NCBI GenBank assembly: GCA_937894585.1 | Contig: CALBGO010000073.1 | Coordinates: forward strand, 1-6,957 | Direction: 5' to 3' | Length of the DNA stretch: 6,957 nt | DNA from: an uncultured Eubacterium sp. | GTDB taxonomy: Bacteria > Bacillota > Clostridia > Peptostreptococcales > Anaerovoracaceae | In this document: one piece after another, positions 6,062 through 6,957 of the stretch | Position numbering within the stretch: position 1 is the first letter of the stretch | Layout: each line of letters begins with the position of its first letter | The notes under the pieces: model-generated | Seen by the model: the letters and a program-made list of their open reading frames with translations, nothing else | The model's database searches: none | What the model was told of the DNA's origin: nothing | Made by a program: the position numbers and the translations under genes

Positions 6062-6205
6062 GGTGATTTTTTAATTTTCAGTTTTTTGCCGCATTATTAT
6101 TGGTGCTGTTATTTGTGCTATTATTTGGCGATTAGTCGGCTGACTGAAAAAAGAAGGGTATTTACTGATGAAAGCCGGCGATAGTCCGCGTCGGAAGAGA
6201 AAGGG

Positions 6206-6240
6206 ATGCGGAGAAGGACCGGAGGAATTTTGTATAGGTG
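6206..6240. repeat. Diverged 35-bp direct repeat, copy 1
   Basis: Begins with ATGCGGAGAAGGACCGGA (18 bp, identical in both copies), with GTATAG conserved near the end. It matches 6276-6310 at 30 of 35 positions with an offset of exactly 70 bp. All five differences are transitions. No function recognised. Confidence 0.85.
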
Positions 6241-6275
6241 AAATGTATTTCAATTATATGTTTTTATAAGCTCAT

Positions 6276-6310
6276 ATGCGGAGAAGGACCGGAAGAATCC
6301 CGTATAGATG
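6276..6310. repeat. Diverged 35-bp direct repeat, copy 2
   Basis: Second copy of the unit at 6206-6240, 70 bp downstream, lying just before the run of A residues that is the T-tract of the XRE terminator. The 35 bp between the two copies are AT-rich and not repeated. Confidence 0.85.
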
Positions 6311-6321
6311 GGTGTATGAAT

Positions 6322-6356
6322 AAAAAAAGGATGCGCCGGATGAAAGAGTAAGGCGC
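6322..6356 (-). terminator. Rho-independent terminator candidate for the XRE gene
   Basis: On the minus strand GCGCC (6356-6352) pairs with GGCGC (6337-6333), extended by one G-T wobble, around a 14-nt loop. It is followed four to five bases later by seven T residues (6328-6322). It sits 23 nt past the XRE stop codon. The stem is GC-rich but short, hence moderate confidence. Confidence 0.5.
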
Positions 6357-6378
6357 GCTGTAAAAAGGAGCGGTGCAG

Positions 6379-6690
6379 TTATTTCTGCTTCAGTTCTGTA
6401 ATTAAAGCGGCAACCAGGAGCTTCTGCTCCTTCGTAAGCCCCATCCAGTTTTTGAACATCTGGCGCTGTTCATCGCTGAGGCTGACTGAACTATCGCCTT
6501 CTGCGAAAAACTGAGAAAGTGTAATTCCGAAAGCATTGCAGATAGATTCCAAAGTGGCGATAGAAGGTACCGTGTGGCGTCTTCTGAGATTTGCAATGGT
6601 AGAGGATGCCAAACCGGATTCCTGCGCCAGCCGGTAGTCCGTCCAGTTTCGTTCCTGCATTAAACTGTCAATTTTGGCGATAACATCCAT
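6379..6690 (-). CDS. Small XRE-family helix-turn-helix transcriptional regulator
   Basis: A 103-residue DNA-binding protein. The HTH_3 (Cro/CI-type) domain covers about residues 5-62: DYRLAQESGL (18-27) as the first helix of the motif, ASSTIANLRRR (28-38) as recognition helix, then PSIATLESICNAFGITLSQFF (42-62), the family's usual closing helices. The tail, about 70-103 (LSDEQRQMF...LTKEQKLLVAALITELKQK), is the acidic/leucine helix often found in short clostridial regulators of this kind, probably for dimerisation. The start ATG has a near-perfect ribosome binding site, AAAGGAGGTG (6706-6697), five nt away. A GC-rich hairpin with a T-run follows the stop. It is transcribed divergently from the interrupted gene to its right, which it might regulate, but I see no clear operator in the 180-bp gap. 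It could also be a relic of a mobile element. Confidence 0.9.
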   Translation of the reverse strand: MDVIAKIDSLMQERNWTDYRLAQESGLASSTIANLRRRHTVPSIATLESICNAFGITLSQFFAEGDSSVSLSDEQRQMFKNWMGLTKEQKLLVAALITELKQK

Positions 6691-6762
6691 AAAAGCACCT
6701 CCTTTACCTATATTTTACAATTAGTTAACATAAATCAATAGAATTCAGATGTAATTTATATA

Positions 6763-6791
6763 TTGCTCAAATGAATATTATATGGTATGAT
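6763..6791 (+). promoter_or_regulatory. Extended -10 promoter for the interrupted secreted-protein gene
   Basis: TTGCTC (6763-6768), 17 nt, then TATGAT (6786-6791) preceded by TGG (6783-6785), an extended -10. Transcription would start near 6798, giving a leader of about 74 nt. The leader contains GGAAGCTGC twice (near 6808-6836). Confidence 0.55.
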
Positions 6792-6871
6792 AGTCTTAAA
6801 CATGGGTGGGGGAAGCTGCTTAATCGGAAGCTGCAGATCCCGGCAGAGTGAAAGGAATAAAGGAGGACAAC

Positions 6872-6897
6872 ATGAAAAAGTTATTGGTATCATTGCT
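6872..6897 (+). pseudogene. 5' end of a gene for an exported protein, interrupted after 26 nt
   Basis: ATG at 6872 follows a strong ribosome binding site, AAAGGAGG (6859-6866), about 5 nt away. It opens MKKLLVSL, the lysine-plus-hydrophobic start of a signal peptide or lipoprotein. If read on, the frame passes C, A, R and L and stops at 6911-6913, only 13 codons in. A strong promoter and ribosome binding site in front of a 13-codon peptide suggest a real gene whose reading frame is broken at 6898 by the inserted element that starts there. If that element is a self-splicing intron, the mature mRNA might still be whole. The mature protein is unknown. Confidence 0.5.
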
Positions 6898-6957
6898 GTG
6901 CGCCCGACTTTGACAGTTGAGAAGAAACAAAAACGCTGTAAAGCTTGCAAATACAGG
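6898..6957 (+). mobile_element. Probable 5' end of a group II intron (continues off the right edge)
   Basis: The sequence after the interrupted signal-peptide codons begins GTGCGCCC, the conserved 5' end of bacterial group II introns (GUGYG; Ll.LtrB also begins GUGCGCCC). Structure starts early: CTGTA (6936-6940) can pair with TACAG (6952-6956) around 11 nt, resembling small stem-loops in domain I. The insertion point would put the 5' exon end at ...CATTGCT. The intron-encoded reverse transcriptase and domain V would lie outside the window, so only the boundary is visible. An alternative is a protein-coding frame reading ...KKQKRCKACKYR that continues to the right. Confidence 0.45.

Larger units (their letters stand above)
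5965..6378. other. Intergenic region between the ABC operon and the XRE gene
   Basis: Holds the operon promoter and operator (6032-6061), a T/A-rich stretch with a tandem 12-mer GTGCT(G/A)TTATTT (6103-6126), two diverged 35-bp repeats 70 bp apart (6206-6240, 6276-6310) and a minus-strand terminator (6322-6356). A 60-residue open frame on the minus strand (6071-6253) has no ribosome binding site and runs through one repeat copy. I do not call it a gene. Confidence 0.7.

Noticed and set aside
6095..6135. Hydrophobic 20-residue plus-strand frame (LLLVLLFVLLF) as a tiny membrane peptide
   Set aside because: No start codon or ribosome binding site. The pattern arises from the tandem GTGCT(G/A)TTATTT 12-mer.
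6071..6253. Minus-strand 60-residue open frame between the operon and the XRE gene
   Set aside because: No ribosome binding site, low-complexity start, runs through a non-coding repeat and has no recognisable domain.

Overview
The window looks like a chromosomal segment from a low-to-middle-GC Firmicute, most likely a clostridial/Lachnospiraceae-type gut anaerobe. The grounds are strong AGGAGG-type ribosome binding sites, TTGACA/TATAAT-like promoters, a YtrA-type GntR-ABC operon, an HI0933/BaiN-type flavoprotein and a short XRE regulator of the kind common in these genomes. The taxonomic call is inference. All five intact genes are on the minus strand. The plus strand carries only broken or partial material.

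Layout from left to right. Positions 1-55 look like the outer end of an ISL3-family insertion sequence lying mostly off the window. Positions 105-1604 encode a FAD-dependent oxidoreductase of the HI0933 family that carries an in-frame minisatellite of six 12-residue units in a surface-loop position. Positions 1605-2895 are a 1.3-kb gap with no intact gene. It holds an orphan plus-strand promoter, frame-broken coding-like fragments, and a roughly 0.3-kb array of AAATGACA/TGTCATTT motifs in alternating orientation at about 31-bp pitch, enclosed by two perfect 20-bp direct repeats. Its last inverted repeat doubles as a good terminator for the operon to its right.

Positions 2896-5964 are a compact three-gene operon read right to left: a GntR/YtrA-type repressor, an ABC ATPase and an ABC-2-type permease with a large soluble C-terminal domain. 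The genes overlap by 4 and 23 nt, and a palindromic operator of the YtrA form AGTGTA-13-TACACT covers the promoter, so autoregulation is expected. Positions 5965-6378 hold that control region, a pair of diverged 35-bp repeats and a terminator for the next gene. Positions 6379-6690 encode a small XRE repressor-like protein.

Divergently from it, an extended -10 promoter and strong ribosome binding site lead into the start of a gene for an exported protein (MKKLLVSL...). After 26 nt this is interrupted by a sequence starting GTGCGCCC, the typical 5' end of a group II intron, which runs off the right edge. Overall this is an ordinary core-gene and ABC-operon neighbourhood worn by mobile DNA: a probable IS end, a probable group II intron, decayed fragments and repeat arrays. 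The features most worth a second look are the alternating-motif array between 20-bp direct repeats and the minisatellite inside the flavoprotein. I saw no tRNA, rRNA or CRISPR array.
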